A stretch of DNA of 64,000 nucleotides from Amycolatopsis taiwanensis DSM 45107 (lineage in GTDB: Bacteria > Actinomycetota > Actinomycetes > Mycobacteriales > Pseudonocardiaceae), in assembly GCF_000519205.1 (NCBI RefSeq), contig NZ_JAFB01000019.1, positions 124,001-188,000 on the forward strand. Direction: 5' to 3'. A model generated the notes under the pieces. The model was not told the DNA's origin and did not search any database. It saw nothing but the letters and a program-made list of their open reading frames with translations. Made by a program: the position numbers and the translations under genes. Of this stretch, positions 19,596 through 28,686 are shown in pieces. Positions within the stretch are counted from its first letter, which is position 1. The number at the start of each line of letters is the position of its first letter.

Positions 19596-20303
19596 GTGAG
19601 TTGGGATGAAGGGCGACTGCTGGCCTTGGAAGTCGACGCGATCTTCGGCCTGTCGCCGGGCCCGGAAAGCTCCGAACCAACCCTGAAAGATCCATCGCTG
19701 CTGGCGGTATGGGCTTGGTCCCCGCGAGCGCGTCTCCTCGCGCTGGCGCCCGGGCTCGAGCTTGGCGGCCCCGTCGATGGTATGGACCAGGCCTACCGCC
19801 CCGGCCAACGGCCTGACGCACTTCACCACTTGGCCGCGTCCTTCGACGACCGGACGGTGTCGATCGAGGGCGGCCCGTCGTTCGTCTTCCCCGAGCGGCT
19901 CACCGACCCCGGCCCGGCCCCGCTGCCCATCATCGTCTCGACCATCGACGGCCGGGACGCCGCTCGGCAGCTGATCCGGCCCGGCAACTGGGAGCCCGGC
20001 GAGTGGCAGGAACTGATCGACGGTCGTTTCGGTGAGTGGGCAATGGCCGTGTCCGGCAATGAACCGGTGTCGATCTGTCACACTCCCGCGTCGAACGCCG
20101 CCGCCGCGGAGGCGGGCATCTGGACCCGCCCCGACTTCCGCGGCAAGCGCATCGCCCCGGCCGTGGTCTCGGCCTGGTCCCGGCTGGAGCGGCGCAACAG
20201 GGCCGTGCTCTTCTACAGCACCAGCGCCGACAACCACGCATCCCAGTCGGTCGCGCGTACGCTCGGTCTCACCCCGCTGGGCTGGCTCTGGAAAGCACGG
20301 TGA
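19596..20303 (+). CDS. GNAT-family acetyltransferase-like protein
   Basis: A 235-residue protein whose C-terminal half looks like a GNAT domain: EAGIWTRPDFRGKRIAPAVVSAW resembles the acetyl-CoA binding turn, and YSTSADNHASQSVARTLGLTPLGW the closing helix of such enzymes. The N-terminal half lacks recognisable motifs and may bind the substrate. GTG at 19596 is seven bases after a TAGTCT -10 element, so it is probably leaderless. It converges on the response-regulator gene, 10 bp away. Substrate unknown. Confidence 0.7.
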   Translation: MSWDEGRLLALEVDAIFGLSPGPESSEPTLKDPSLLAVWAWSPRARLLALAPGLELGGPVDGMDQAYRPGQRPDALHHLAASFDDRTVSIEGGPSFVFPERLTDPGPAPLPIIVSTIDGRDAARQLIRPGNWEPGEWQELIDGRFGEWAMAVSGNEPVSICHTPASNAAAAEAGIWTRPDFRGKRIAPAVVSAWSRLERRNRAVLFYSTSADNHASQSVARTLGLTPLGWLWKAR

Positions 20304-20313
20304 AACAGCGTGC

Positions 20314-20919
20314 TCAGGTGATGCCTTCCTCGATGGCCAGGCGAGTCAGTTCCGGACGACGGCGGCGGCCGGTCTTGTCCCGGATCCGTTCCAGGTAGGA
20401 GCGCACGGTCCGGACACTGATCGCCATGGCCTCGGCGATGTCGGCGTCCCGTTCCCCGGCCGCGAGCAGCGAGAGCACCTGGCGTTCCCGTTCGGACAGC
20501 AGGCTTCGCACACCGCGCGCGGAGTTCAGCAGGAACGACGCCAGCGTCGGGGAAACGTAGGTGTTCCCGGCCGCGATCTCGCGGACCGCGTGCAGGATGT
20601 CCTCGCCGTCCGCGGCCTTGGACAGGTAACCGCGGGCGCCGGCCGAGATCGCGCCGAGCACCTCCTCCTGGCCGGCGTGCGCCGAAACGACGAGCACCTT
20701 GTGCCCCATGCTGACGACCTTGTGCACGGCCGCCGCGTCGGTGACCCCGCGCAGTTTCAGGTCCAGCACCACCACGCACCCGGCGGGCTCGCCCGCAACC
20801 GCGAAGCCCGGGACCGAGTCGGAGACCGGGCCGAGGTCGATGTCGTCGGCGTCACTGAGCACCCGGGCTACGGCAGCCCGGTAAAGCGGATGGTCCTCGA
20901 TCACCCCAGCGCGGATCAT
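20314..20919 (-). CDS. NarL/LuxR-type response regulator
   Basis: A 201-residue two-component regulator. The receiver (residues 1-120) has acidic residues in IEDHP, the phosphoacceptor Asp in VVVLDLKLRG near residue 53, Ser/Thr in VVSAHAG and Lys in LSKAADG. The LuxR-type helix-turn-helix closes the protein (LSERERQVLSLLAAGERDADIAEAMAISVRTVRSYLERI). A kinase of the matching class is encoded at 24348-25649. It is divergent from the EccE-like gene. Confidence 0.93.
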   Translation of the reverse strand: MIRAGVIEDHPLYRAAVARVLSDADDIDLGPVSDSVPGFAVAGEPAGCVVVLDLKLRGVTDAAAVHKVVSMGHKVLVVSAHAGQEEVLGAISAGARGYLSKAADGEDILHAVREIAAGNTYVSPTLASFLLNSARGVRSLLSERERQVLSLLAAGERDADIAEAMAISVRTVRSYLERIRDKTGRRRRPELTRLAIEEGIT

Positions 20920-20994
20920 CTTCGCCTCCTGTGGGCAGTTTCCCGGCGGGAAAGGCCTTGCCCGGAAGTTTATTATTCAACGGAAGGAGGGAGA

Positions 20995-22011
20995 TTGCGC
21001 CCACGACGGTGCCCACCGAACCGGCTCGCTTCGCCGCTGCCGGGTGGTTTCGCCCAGATCGCGGCCTGGGAGGTGGCCGCGATCCCGCTGAGCCTCCACT
21101 GGTGCGACCGGCTGGCGCGGATCGCCGTCGCTGGTGTGGCGGCGCTGCTCGGCGGAACCGCCTCGGTCCGGGTCGCGGGCCGGCGCCCGTTCGGCTGGGT
21201 GTTCACGTGGATCTCCTACCGCCTGCTGCAACACCGCGCCCATGCGACCGGCGTGGACCCGTTGCGCGCACTCGCGCACGACTTCCGGCTGCGCCAGGAC
21301 GTGGACCGGACGGGCAACCAGTTCGGCGTCGCGGGAGTCGGCGACGGCTGGAGCGCCGTCATCCGCATGAGCGGCGACCCTCCGGTCCGCACGCTGCTCG
21401 CCGCGTTGCGCGTGGCCTGCGCGGAGGACGAGATCCCGCTGGCCGGCGCCCAGCTGGTCATCCGGAGCGACGGCGCCGAGCGAGTCCACCTGCTCGCCGT
21501 GCGCTACCGGCCCGGCCAGGCGCCGCTGGCCGCGGTGGTGCGGGGCGGGGGCGAAGCCGGTGAGCTGCGGGCCACCACGCGAGCAGCGCAGGCGCTGCTC
21601 GCCACGCTCGCCGAGTCCGGGCAGTGCGGACACCTGCTGGAGGTGGGCGAGCTGGCCACCGAACTCCGGGCCGCTCTCGGCGCGCACGTCGCGGGCCCGT
21701 CAGCGACCGACGGCTGGAGTTGGTGGTCGGCGGGCGGCACCACACAAGCCAGCTTCGCCGCGCGGGGCAGGCCGGACCCGGAGTGCACGCTGGCCGCCCG
21801 GTCACCCACCGCGTCGGTCACGGTGAGCTCGTACACGCTTTGGCGCACGGATTCCGGAAAGTTGCAGGAAGAGCTGACAATCCGCCTGGTGAAGCGCCAG
21901 ACCCCGCGGTTCGCGCCGCGGGCCCGCGAGGTGGACGTAACCGTGTTCCCGCTCTACGGCCGCCAGGCGTCCGGTGTCCGCCGGACCTTGCCGCTCGCAC
22001 TACCCAGATAG
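20995..22011 (+). CDS. eccE: Type VII secretion EccE-like protein (orphan)
   Basis: A 338-residue protein starting with two membrane helices (about residues 20-38 and 45-60), then the GWVFTWISYRLLQ motif and a long cytoplasmic domain, the layout of EccE subunits of ESX/type VII secretion. Landmarks such as DVDRTGNQFGVAGVGDGWSAVIRM match the family. The start is TTG at 20995-20997: AAGGAGGGAG directly upstream is one of the best Shine-Dalgarno sites in the window. None of the other core genes (eccB, C, D, mycP, esx) is nearby, so it is an isolated copy. Confidence 0.75.
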   Translation: MRPRRCPPNRLASPLPGGFAQIAAWEVAAIPLSLHWCDRLARIAVAGVAALLGGTASVRVAGRRPFGWVFTWISYRLLQHRAHATGVDPLRALAHDFRLRQDVDRTGNQFGVAGVGDGWSAVIRMSGDPPVRTLLAALRVACAEDEIPLAGAQLVIRSDGAERVHLLAVRYRPGQAPLAAVVRGGGEAGELRATTRAAQALLATLAESGQCGHLLEVGELATELRAALGAHVAGPSATDGWSWWSAGGTTQASFAARGRPDPECTLAARSPTASVTVSSYTLWRTDSGKLQEELTIRLVKRQTPRFAPRAREVDVTVFPLYGRQASGVRRTLPLALPR

Positions 22012-22048
22012 CTCGTCAGCGGTTCCGGCTCGGTGCGAGACTGGCGGC

Positions 22049-23143
22049 ATGCGCCGCCCCTACGTCCTGCTCTCCGCCGCCGTGTCCGTCGACGGCTTCC
22101 TCGACGACGCGTCGAGTCATCGCCTGGTCCTGTCCAACGACGAGGACTTCGACCGGGTCGACGAGGTACGTGCCGGTGTCGACGCGATCCTGGTCGGCGC
22201 CAACACGATCCGCGCGGACAACCCACGGCTGCTCATCCGTGACGAGAAACGCCGGCAGGCCCGGATCGATCGCGACCTCCCCCCGGACCCCGTCAAGGTG
22301 ACGCTCACCGGCACCGGCGGCCTGGACCCGGAGGCGGCGTTCTTCACCGCCGGCGAAACCGAGAAACTGATCTATACCAATGACGCCGCCGCGGTTTCCG
22401 AGCGTCTCGGCGCCGTCGCCACCGTGGTCGAAGCCGCCGGCCTGGACGCCGTTCTCGCCGATCTCGCCGACCGCGGCATCCGGCGGCTGATGGTCGAGGG
22501 CGGTGGCCGGATCCACACGATGTTCCTCACCGCCGGAGTCGTCGACGAGCTCCAAATCGTCTTCGCGCCGTTCTTCGTCGGCGACGCCGGAGCACCCCGG
22601 CTGGTCGGCCCGGGAAGGTTTCCGCAGAACCCCGCGAACCCCATGCTGCTGGCCGAAACCAGGCAGTTGGGTGACGTCGTCCTGCTCCGGTACCTGATCG
22701 GCCAGGCAGCGCGAGATTTCACGCGCCTTCGCGAAGCGGCCGAACTCGCCGAGAGCAGCCCGCCATCGCCGACCTTCCGCGTCGGCGCGATCGTTACCGA
22801 CGAAGAGAACCGGGTGCTCGCCACCGGCTACTCCGGGGAGACGGATCCACACGACCACGCCGAGGAGGCCGCGCTGGCCAAGCTGGCTCCCGGCGATCCC
22901 CGGCTGGCCCGCGCCACCCTCTACAGCTCGCTGGAACCGTGCAGCAGCCGGGCTTCCCGCGAGCTCAGCTGCACGCAGCACATCCTGCGGGCGGGCATCC
23001 CGCGCGTGGTGTTCGCGTGGCGGGAGCCGGACGTGTTCGTCCACGCCGAAGGCGCCGAACAGTTGCGTGCCGCCGGCCGCGAAGTGGTCGAACTACCCGA
23101 ACTCGCCCCGCTGGTCCGCCACGCCAACGCCCACCTCGTTTAG
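22049..23143 (+). CDS. RibD-like bifunctional reductase-deaminase, reversed domain order
   Basis: A 364-residue protein. Residues 1-225 form a RibD_C/dihydrofolate-reductase-like domain (LSAAVSVDGFLDD, DAILVGANTIRADNP, MVEGGGRIHTMFL). Residues 230-364 form a cytidine-deaminase-like domain with zinc ligands His in HDHAEEAALAKL and Cys in LEPCSSR and SRELSCTQH. In standard riboflavin RibD the deaminase comes first. The protein could serve riboflavin synthesis or a specialised pteridine/pyrimidine pathway. Downstream of the EccE-like gene by 37 bp. Confidence 0.8.
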   Translation: MRRPYVLLSAAVSVDGFLDDASSHRLVLSNDEDFDRVDEVRAGVDAILVGANTIRADNPRLLIRDEKRRQARIDRDLPPDPVKVTLTGTGGLDPEAAFFTAGETEKLIYTNDAAAVSERLGAVATVVEAAGLDAVLADLADRGIRRLMVEGGGRIHTMFLTAGVVDELQIVFAPFFVGDAGAPRLVGPGRFPQNPANPMLLAETRQLGDVVLLRYLIGQAARDFTRLREAAELAESSPPSPTFRVGAIVTDEENRVLATGYSGETDPHDHAEEAALAKLAPGDPRLARATLYSSLEPCSSRASRELSCTQHILRAGIPRVVFAWREPDVFVHAEGAEQLRAAGREVVELPELAPLVRHANAHLV

Positions 23144-23147
23144 GTGA

Positions 23148-24071
23148 TCACGTCGAAGCGGCGTCAGCCCGCCCCTGTTGGGGCTGACACCCCCGGGCCG
23201 CCTGGTTGAACAGTTCGTCGACGGAGTTCACGGTGGCGACACGGTGGATCCAGCCTTCCAACTGGTCGAGGTCGGTGCAGCCACTGATGCGTTCCCGGAC
23301 CTGCTCAGGTACTTCGATCCCCCGGGACTCGAGCACGGCGAGGACCGCCTTGGCCTCACCCTTGGCCTCACCCTCGGCGCGGCCTTGGTGGATGTACTTG
23401 CGGACGAACTCGCTCTTGTACTCGTAGGTGCCGGTCGACATCAGGTCCTCCAAGTGCTTACGTGCCGCCGCGGGAAGCGTTGCTAGCACAAAATCATGAT
23501 ACTGGGAAGCGTGTTCCGCGTCGGAGTGTTGCAACGCGGCGAGAAGGGCGTGAAAGATCTTGTCCTGGTCCGGATGTGTGCTATGCGCGATGGCCGAGAG
23601 CACAGCCAGCTCCGGACTGCCGGTGGCCTGCTCCACATCGGTGACGATCGGCACCCGATCCGGGCTCAGCACCAGCGGCGCGAGGACCCACCCGGGATGC
23701 CCCAAGTCCACCGGTGTGGCGCACCAGGCCGCGGTCGCGCTATCGGCGCAGACCACGAGCAGCACGGCCGGGCAGCGCAGCCGGGCACGCAGCGTCGCCA
23801 GATAGACCGGCCAACTCCACCGTTTGCCCGCGTCGCGACCCAGCTGGACCTCGACCACCACCGCGAGTTCCGCCGCCGCGGACCGGCCGAGCGCCACCAC
23901 GGCATCGGCCCGGTACTCGGTGGGGTTCACATCAGTGAGATCACCCGACTCCAGCCGGGCGACCCGATAGTCCGGCAGATCCATGTCGAAGGGACCGGAC
24001 AACAGCTCGGCGGCCAGCGACGGCCGGTTCTGAAACAGCGCTATTAACGCTTCGTGTAGGAATGAAGGCAC
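23148..24071 (-). CDS. Rpn/YhgA-like PD-(D/E)XK nuclease family protein
   Basis: A 307-residue protein with a PD-(D/E)XK-like core: Asp in YRADAVVAL (residue 56), Glu-x-Gln in VVVEVQLGRD (74-76) and Lys near 83. The C-terminal charged stretch RAEGEAKGEAKAVLAVLESRGIEV is typical of the transposase-like Rpn/DUF4351 group, which is highly multiplied in actinomycete genomes. Related E. coli Rpn proteins are DNA endonucleases that promote recombination. Start GTG at 24069-24071. Divergent from a methyltransferase remnant. Confidence 0.75.
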   Translation of the reverse strand: MPSFLHEALIALFQNRPSLAAELLSGPFDMDLPDYRVARLESGDLTDVNPTEYRADAVVALGRSAAAELAVVVEVQLGRDAGKRWSWPVYLATLRARLRCPAVLLVVCADSATAAWCATPVDLGHPGWVLAPLVLSPDRVPIVTDVEQATGSPELAVLSAIAHSTHPDQDKIFHALLAALQHSDAEHASQYHDFVLATLPAAARKHLEDLMSTGTYEYKSEFVRKYIHQGRAEGEAKGEAKAVLAVLESRGIEVPEQVRERISGCTDLDQLEGWIHRVATVNSVDELFNQAARGCQPQQGRADAAST

Positions 24072-24074
24072 AGC

Positions 24075-24332
24075 GTGATGCTATGGACGCCTACCGACGA
24101 TCCTCCGGCGCGGACGCGCCCTACCCCGGCCTACCGCAACGCCAGCCAACCCGTGGTGTTTCGCACCAAAGCAGAGGTGTCGGCCTTCTTCGGGGACTTC
24201 GACTTGGTGGCCCCCGGCGTGGTGTGGGTATCACAGGGGCACCCGGGGTACCGCGGAAGCGACAACGAGAGCGACGCGAACCCGGCCCGCAGCAAGATGC
24301 TCGCTGGTGTTGCGCGCAAGCCGGCGCGCTGA
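24075..24332 (+). pseudogene. Remnant of an S-adenosyl methyltransferase (C-terminal piece)
   Basis: An 85-codon frame whose middle (YRNASQPVVFRTKAEVSAFFGDFDLVAPGVVWVSQ) is the C-terminal signature of actinobacterial SAM-dependent methyltransferases of the DUF574 group (Rossmann domains of about 270 residues). The N-terminal three quarters, including the SAM-binding motif, are absent, and the sequence beyond GVVWVSQ has drifted. It is best read as a decayed gene fragment next to a nuclease/transposase-like gene. Confidence 0.6.
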
Positions 24333-24347
24333 TTCACGTCTGGACTG

Positions 24348-25649
24348 TCACCGGGGGACCCAGAGGGTGACGCGCGTGCCGCGGCCGGGCCAGGACTCGA
24401 TCCGGCACCAGCCGCCGACCTCGGTCAGCCGTGCCTTCATCGACTCGCTGACGCCGAACCCGGCGGGCCGGGCGTTCTCGTCGTAACCGGCGCCGTGGTC
24501 GCGCGTGATCACCGCGACACCGCCGTCGCGCTCTTCCATGCGCACCACGACTTCCTTCGTCCCGGAGTGCTTGATGGTGTTGCGCAACGCTTCGCGCGCC
24601 GCGTCCCGGACGGCGACCCGCCGGACCTCCGACAGCCGGTCGTCCCCCATGTCGGAGATCGCGAGTTCGGCGCGCAGGCCGTCGCGTGCCATTTCCACGG
24701 CCAGCGCGGCGAGTTCCGCGGCCAGCCCGTCCGGAGCCTGCTCGGCCCCGAGCCCGCGGCGCAACTCGGTCGCCTGGGCACGCGCGGCGTGCCGGACGCG
24801 CAGGAGCTGCCCACGCGGGTCGATGTCGTCGCCCGCGCCGCTCATCGCGATCGCTTCCAGCGCCTGCAAAACGGTGTCGTGCAGCATCCGCTCGCTGCGC
24901 GCACGCTCGGTGGTCTGGCCCAGCCGGATGCCGACCGCGAACGCCAGCCGGGTGCCCAGGCCGATCAGCACCAGCGCCAGGACCGCCAGGATCAGCGCCA
25001 TCAGCATCCCGGCCCAGGCCACCGCGTCCGCGACGGTCATCGGCGAGGACTGGGACGGGTGCCCGGCCCACAACGTGACGACCTGGGTCGCGATGCCGAG
25101 CAGCGCGAGCGCCAGGCCGGCCGGCACCCCGTGCACAATCGTCCACAGTGCCACGGCGCCGGTGAGGTAGACGAACGTGACCCACCCGGCCGGCCAGTAC
25201 AGCGCGGGCGGCACGCCGAGGCAGGCCACGACGCATGCCCCGAACGCGAACACCGCGTCGGCGGCCAGGAGCGCCCTGGTGAAGCGGCCGCTGCGATCCG
25301 GCACGCGCAGCACCCAGATCACGCTGACCAGGCTGGTCAGGATGCCGATCCAGGCGATCGCGGTGACGAGCAGGGAAGCGCCCGTGCCGAAACTGATGAC
25401 GAACCACAGCCAGATCACCGCCAGCACGAACACGCGGCTGGACAGTGGGAGCAGCACCGCGTACCGGGTGGCCCGGATCAGCAACGGGTCCGGCTGCGCA
25501 CCCGCGTCGGTCGAGGCGAGCGCGCCCAGCCGGCGCAACGCGGGCAACGGTTCCGGATCGCTGGCCTCCGGCGGCAGTTCCTGGGGCGTCACAGCCACCA
25601 CTGAGGCGCCTCGCCGCAGCAGCGCGCCCAGGAAGCTCGGTTCCCGCAT
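24348..25649 (-). CDS. Membrane sensor histidine kinase
   Basis: A NarL-class (HisKA_3) kinase of about 433 residues. Eight or so membrane helices between residues 60 and 240 are followed by the phosphoacceptor His in SERMLHDTVLQALEAIAM and a HATPase_c domain (N-box REALRNTIKHS, G-box GAGYDENARPAGFGV). ATG at 25647-25649 follows GGGGAGAG; a longer frame to 25700 lacks a ribosome site. Its class matches the response regulator at 20314-20919, 3.4 kb away, so the pair may work together although not adjacent. Confidence 0.85.
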   Translation of the reverse strand: MREPSFLGALLRRGASVVAVTPQELPPEASDPEPLPALRRLGALASTDAGAQPDPLLIRATRYAVLLPLSSRVFVLAVIWLWFVISFGTGASLLVTAIAWIGILTSLVSVIWVLRVPDRSGRFTRALLAADAVFAFGACVVACLGVPPALYWPAGWVTFVYLTGAVALWTIVHGVPAGLALALLGIATQVVTLWAGHPSQSSPMTVADAVAWAGMLMALILAVLALVLIGLGTRLAFAVGIRLGQTTERARSERMLHDTVLQALEAIAMSGAGDDIDPRGQLLRVRHAARAQATELRRGLGAEQAPDGLAAELAALAVEMARDGLRAELAISDMGDDRLSEVRRVAVRDAAREALRNTIKHSGTKEVVVRMEERDGGVAVITRDHGAGYDENARPAGFGVSESMKARLTEVGGWCRIESWPGRGTRVTLWVPR

Positions 25650-25994
25650 CAGCACGCTCTCCCCTGTTCCCTCTCCCGTCCGCGTTTCGAAAATCCCCAT
25701 CGGTGAGCGTCCGCGCGCCGGGCCGAAGGCTCGTGTTCGCGGGCCACGGCCTGGCCACGCAAATCCGACCGCGCGCTGCCGGACAGCCTAGTCATCCAGT
25801 CCTGGATCGTGGTGTTCATGGTTGTCTGGTTGGTTGTTGCCGGTAGTGACTTGCTCCGGCGGGGCCGGTCAGCGGTGTCGAGCTTTCGCGACAAAGACGG
25901 GAAGAGCGGCCGAATTACCCCGATCGGCATAACGTGTCCCGCAGTGTCACACCAAGATCGGATAGGACGGTCATCAAAAGAGAACCCAGTCGGG
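25650..25994. other. Gene-poor gap between nadC and the sensor kinase
   Basis: No open frame here looks coding in composition, and no strong terminator hairpin or repeat was found. It presumably holds the promoter of the kinase gene on the minus strand and the 3' end of the nad transcript. Confidence 0.5.
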
Positions 25995-26852
25995 TCAGTG
26001 CAGGTCCAGACCCAGGTCCAGGGCCTGCGCGGAGTGCGTGAGCGCGCCGACGGCCAGGTAGTCGACCCCGGTTTCGGCGTAGGCGCGGGCCACGTCCAGC
26101 CGGAGCCCGCCGGAGGCCTCCAGCCGGGTCTTCGGCGACCGGTCGTCCCGCAACCGCACCGCCCGCGCGCAGTCCGACACGGTGAAGTTGTCCAGCAGCA
26201 CCTCGTCGGCACCGGCCGCAAGCGCCTCCTCGAACTGGTCGAGGTCGTCCACCTCCACCTCGCACGGCAACCCGGCCGCATGCTCCCGCGCCGCCCGCAG
26301 CGCACCGGTGATCGACCCCGCGGCCATCACGTGGTTGTCCTTGATCAGCACCGCGTCGCCGAGTCCCAGCCGGTGGTTCACCCCGCCCCCGCACCGCACC
26401 GCGTACTTCTGCAGGCGTCGCAGGCCCGGCAACGTCTTGCGAGTGTCCCGGATCGCGCATCCGGTACCGTCCACTTCGGACACCCAGGCGGCGGTCGCGG
26501 TCGCGACGCCGGACAGGTGGCAGAGCAGGTTCAACGCGGTCCGCTCGGCGGTGAGCAGCCCGCGCACCGGGCCGCGCAGCACCAGTGCCGGTTCGCCCGC
26601 CACCAGCCGCGCACCGTCCTTTCGCGCGCCGAGAATCTCGTAGTCCCCGCCGAGCACCGCGTCGAACACCGCCACCGCCACCGGGATCCCGGCGATCGTG
26701 CCGGCGGCCCGCGGAGTGATCTCGGCGAGCGCGGTCGCCGCCTCGGGCACCGTCGCGCCGGTGGTGGCGTCCGGGCCGTACCGGAGATCTTCGGCGAGTG
26801 CGGTGTCGACCACCCGCCGGACGTCCTCGGGATCAAGAGCTTCGTGGTTCAT
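25995..26852 (-). CDS. nadC: Quinolinate phosphoribosyltransferase
   Basis: Converts quinolinate and PRPP to nicotinate mononucleotide, joining the de novo path to NAD. The 285-residue enzyme shows EDLRYGPDATTGATVP, the RDTRKTLPGLRRLQKYAV active-site block, GGGVNHRLGLGDAVLIKDNH, and EASGGLRLD with the PRPP phosphate contacts. ATG at 26850-26852 follows GGGAG and equals the usual length. An in-frame ATG at 26871-26873 overlaps the stop of a small upstream ORF (ATGA) and may be the real coupled start. Last gene of nadA-nadB-nadC. Confidence 0.95.
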   Translation of the reverse strand: MNHEALDPEDVRRVVDTALAEDLRYGPDATTGATVPEAATALAEITPRAAGTIAGIPVAVAVFDAVLGGDYEILGARKDGARLVAGEPALVLRGPVRGLLTAERTALNLLCHLSGVATATAAWVSEVDGTGCAIRDTRKTLPGLRRLQKYAVRCGGGVNHRLGLGDAVLIKDNHVMAAGSITGALRAAREHAAGLPCEVEVDDLDQFEEALAAGADEVLLDNFTVSDCARAVRLRDDRSPKTRLEASGGLRLDVARAYAETGVDYLAVGALTHSAQALDLGLDLH

Positions 26853-26869
26853 GCCGCGCTCCCATCTAC

Positions 26870-27010
26870 TCATGCGGCCCTCCCTGTGTCTTGTCGGACT
26901 CGGCCACCTGAGCGGGCTGCGCGATGGTGGCTCATGCGGCCCTCACGGTGTCTTGCGGGACACCCGCACCCGGTCGGGCCACCCGAGCGGGCTGCGCGAT
27001 GGTGGCTCAT
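26870..27010 (-). CDS. Small repeat-derived ORF bridging nadB and nadC
   Basis: 46 codons. Its ATG (27008-27010) overlaps the nadB stop and its TGA (26870-26872) overlaps an upstream nadC ATG, both as ATGA. The frame consists of two imperfect direct repeats of the nadB 3' end: the segment GGGCCGCATGAGCCACCATC... occurs at 27010 and again near 26935, and GGGCCGCATGAG a third time at 26873. The peptide repeats [11 protein letters not shown]. It may be a coupling device rather than a functional protein. Confidence 0.4.
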   Translation of the reverse strand: MSHHRAARSGGPTGCGCPARHREGRMSHHRAARSGGRVRQDTGRAA

Positions 27011-28686
27011 GCGGCCCTCCCGTCCAGCACCGCGTCGGCCAGCACCGGTTGTCCCGACGGGCTGAGCCGGATGAACTGGCTGCGTCGCCAGGATTCGTCG
27101 TCACGTCCGGGAAAGTCGCTGCGCAGGTGGCACCCGCGCGACTCGGTACGCCTGGCCGCGGCGGCGACCAGCGCGTGCGCGACCAGGGTGAGCGCCGCGT
27201 CCTCCACCTCCCGGTGCGTCCTCATCGGACCGTGGGTGAGCCGGAGATCGAGCACGGACCCGGCGACGGCGAGCCCGTCGGCGTCCCGGCCTAGCGCCGC
27301 GTACCGGCTCATCACCCGCTGCAGCGCATCCCGCTCGGCGACCGGGACGACCCGTTCCGGTTCGGCCGCCTGCCGGGGATCGGCGAGCAGCCCGGCCGCC
27401 AGGTCCGCGGCGACCGCCTCGGCCGCGGCGGTTCCGGCGACCAGTCCCTCCAGCAGACTGTTGGACGCCAGCCGGTTGGCGCCGTGCAACCCGGTCCGCG
27501 CGACCTCGCCGGCCGCGTACAGCCCGCGCACCCCGGTCCGGCCATCGGTCCCGGCCAACACGCCACCACAGGCGAAATGCGCGGCCGGCGTGACCGGAAT
27601 CGGCTCGCGCGCCGGGTCCACGCCGATCGCGCGACAGGCCGCCTGCACGGTCGGGAACCGCCGGTCGAACCCGGAAATCCCCGTGGCGTCAAGGAAAACG
27701 TGGTCCTCGATCCCGCCCGGTGCCGCGGCCATCCGCCGGGTGATCGCCGCCGACACGACATCCCGGGGCGCGAGATCACCGAGCGGGTGGACGCCGTGCA
27801 TCACCGGCGCGCCCGCGCCGTCGACGAGCACGGCACCTTCGCCGCGCACCGCCTCGGTAACGAGCGGGCAGCGGCCGCGTGCCCCCGGCGTGTAGAGCAC
27901 GGTCGGGTGGAACTGCACGAACTCCAGGTCCGCCGCCGGCGCACCGGCCCGCAACGCGAGCGCGAGCCCGTCGCCGGTGGCGATCTCCGGGTTGGACGTC
28001 GCCTGGTACAGCTGGCCCAGCCCGCCGGTGGCGAGCAGCACCGCGGGTGCCCGAAGCCGGCCGGGCACGCCGTCAGGATCGAGCACCGCGACCCCGCCGA
28101 CCTCGCCGCGAGGCGTCAGCAGTGCGTCGACCGCGATATGCCGTTCCAGCACGGGCAGGCCGGCGGACTGGGCGACGAGGGACCGCTGGACCTCGGCGCC
28201 CGTCGCGTCACCACCGGCATGGATCACCCGGAAGGCACTGTGCCCGCCTTCGCGGGTCCTGGCGAGCAGGCCGCCCGCGCCCGGGTCGAATCGCGCGCCG
28301 CGCGACCGCAGCCACGACACCGCTGCCGGGCCCGCGTGCAGGATCGTCCGCACCGCGTCCGGTTCGCACAGGCCCGCACCCGCGGCCAGCGTGTCCTCCA
28401 CATGGCGGGCGACCGAATCGCCGTCGTCGCGCTCGCCGTCCAGGACCACCGCGACCCCGCCCTGCGCCCAGCGGGTGTTGCCGTCCTCGATCGCGGCCTT
28501 GGTCACGAGCAGCACGCGCAGGCCGAGTTCCCGGGCGCGCAATGCCGCGGTCAGCCCGGCGACGCCGCTGCCCACCACGACCAGGTCGGCTCGCGCCTCC
28601 CATGACCCGGTTTTCGATCGAAAGTCACAAACCTGGGCGACGGGTTCCCCTGCCTCGCGGGCCGCACGGCCCGGCCCGGGGGTCAC
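27007..28686 (-). CDS. nadB: L-aspartate oxidase
   Basis: FAD enzyme that oxidises aspartate to iminoaspartate, the substrate of NadA. The 559-residue protein has the dinucleotide-binding [16 protein letters not shown], the succinate-dehydrogenase-like GGVAVVL and [27 protein letters not shown] with the catalytic region, and [11 protein letters not shown] short N-terminal extension of about 30 residues precedes the FAD fold. GTG at 28684-28686 overlaps the nadA stop. The extreme 3' end (DGRAA) is the source of the direct repeats that follow it. Confidence 0.95.
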   Translation of the reverse strand: MTPGPGRAAREAGEPVAQVCDFRSKTGSWEARADLVVVGSGVAGLTAALRARELGLRVLLVTKAAIEDGNTRWAQGGVAVVLDGERDDGDSVARHVEDTLAAGAGLCEPDAVRTILHAGPAAVSWLRSRGARFDPGAGGLLARTREGGHSAFRVIHAGGDATGAEVQRSLVAQSAGLPVLERHIAVDALLTPRGEVGGVAVLDPDGVPGRLRAPAVLLATGGLGQLYQATSNPEIATGDGLALALRAGAPAADLEFVQFHPTVLYTPGARGRCPLVTEAVRGEGAVLVDGAGAPVMHGVHPLGDLAPRDVVSAAITRRMAAAPGGIEDHVFLDATGISGFDRRFPTVQAACRAIGVDPAREPIPVTPAAHFACGGVLAGTDGRTGVRGLYAAGEVARTGLHGANRLASNSLLEGLVAGTAAAEAVAADLAAGLLADPRQAAEPERVVPVAERDALQRVMSRYAALGRDADGLAVAGSVLDLRLTHGPMRTHREVEDAALTLVAHALVAAAARRTESRGCHLRSDFPGRDDESWRRSQFIRLSPSGQPVLADAVLDGRAA

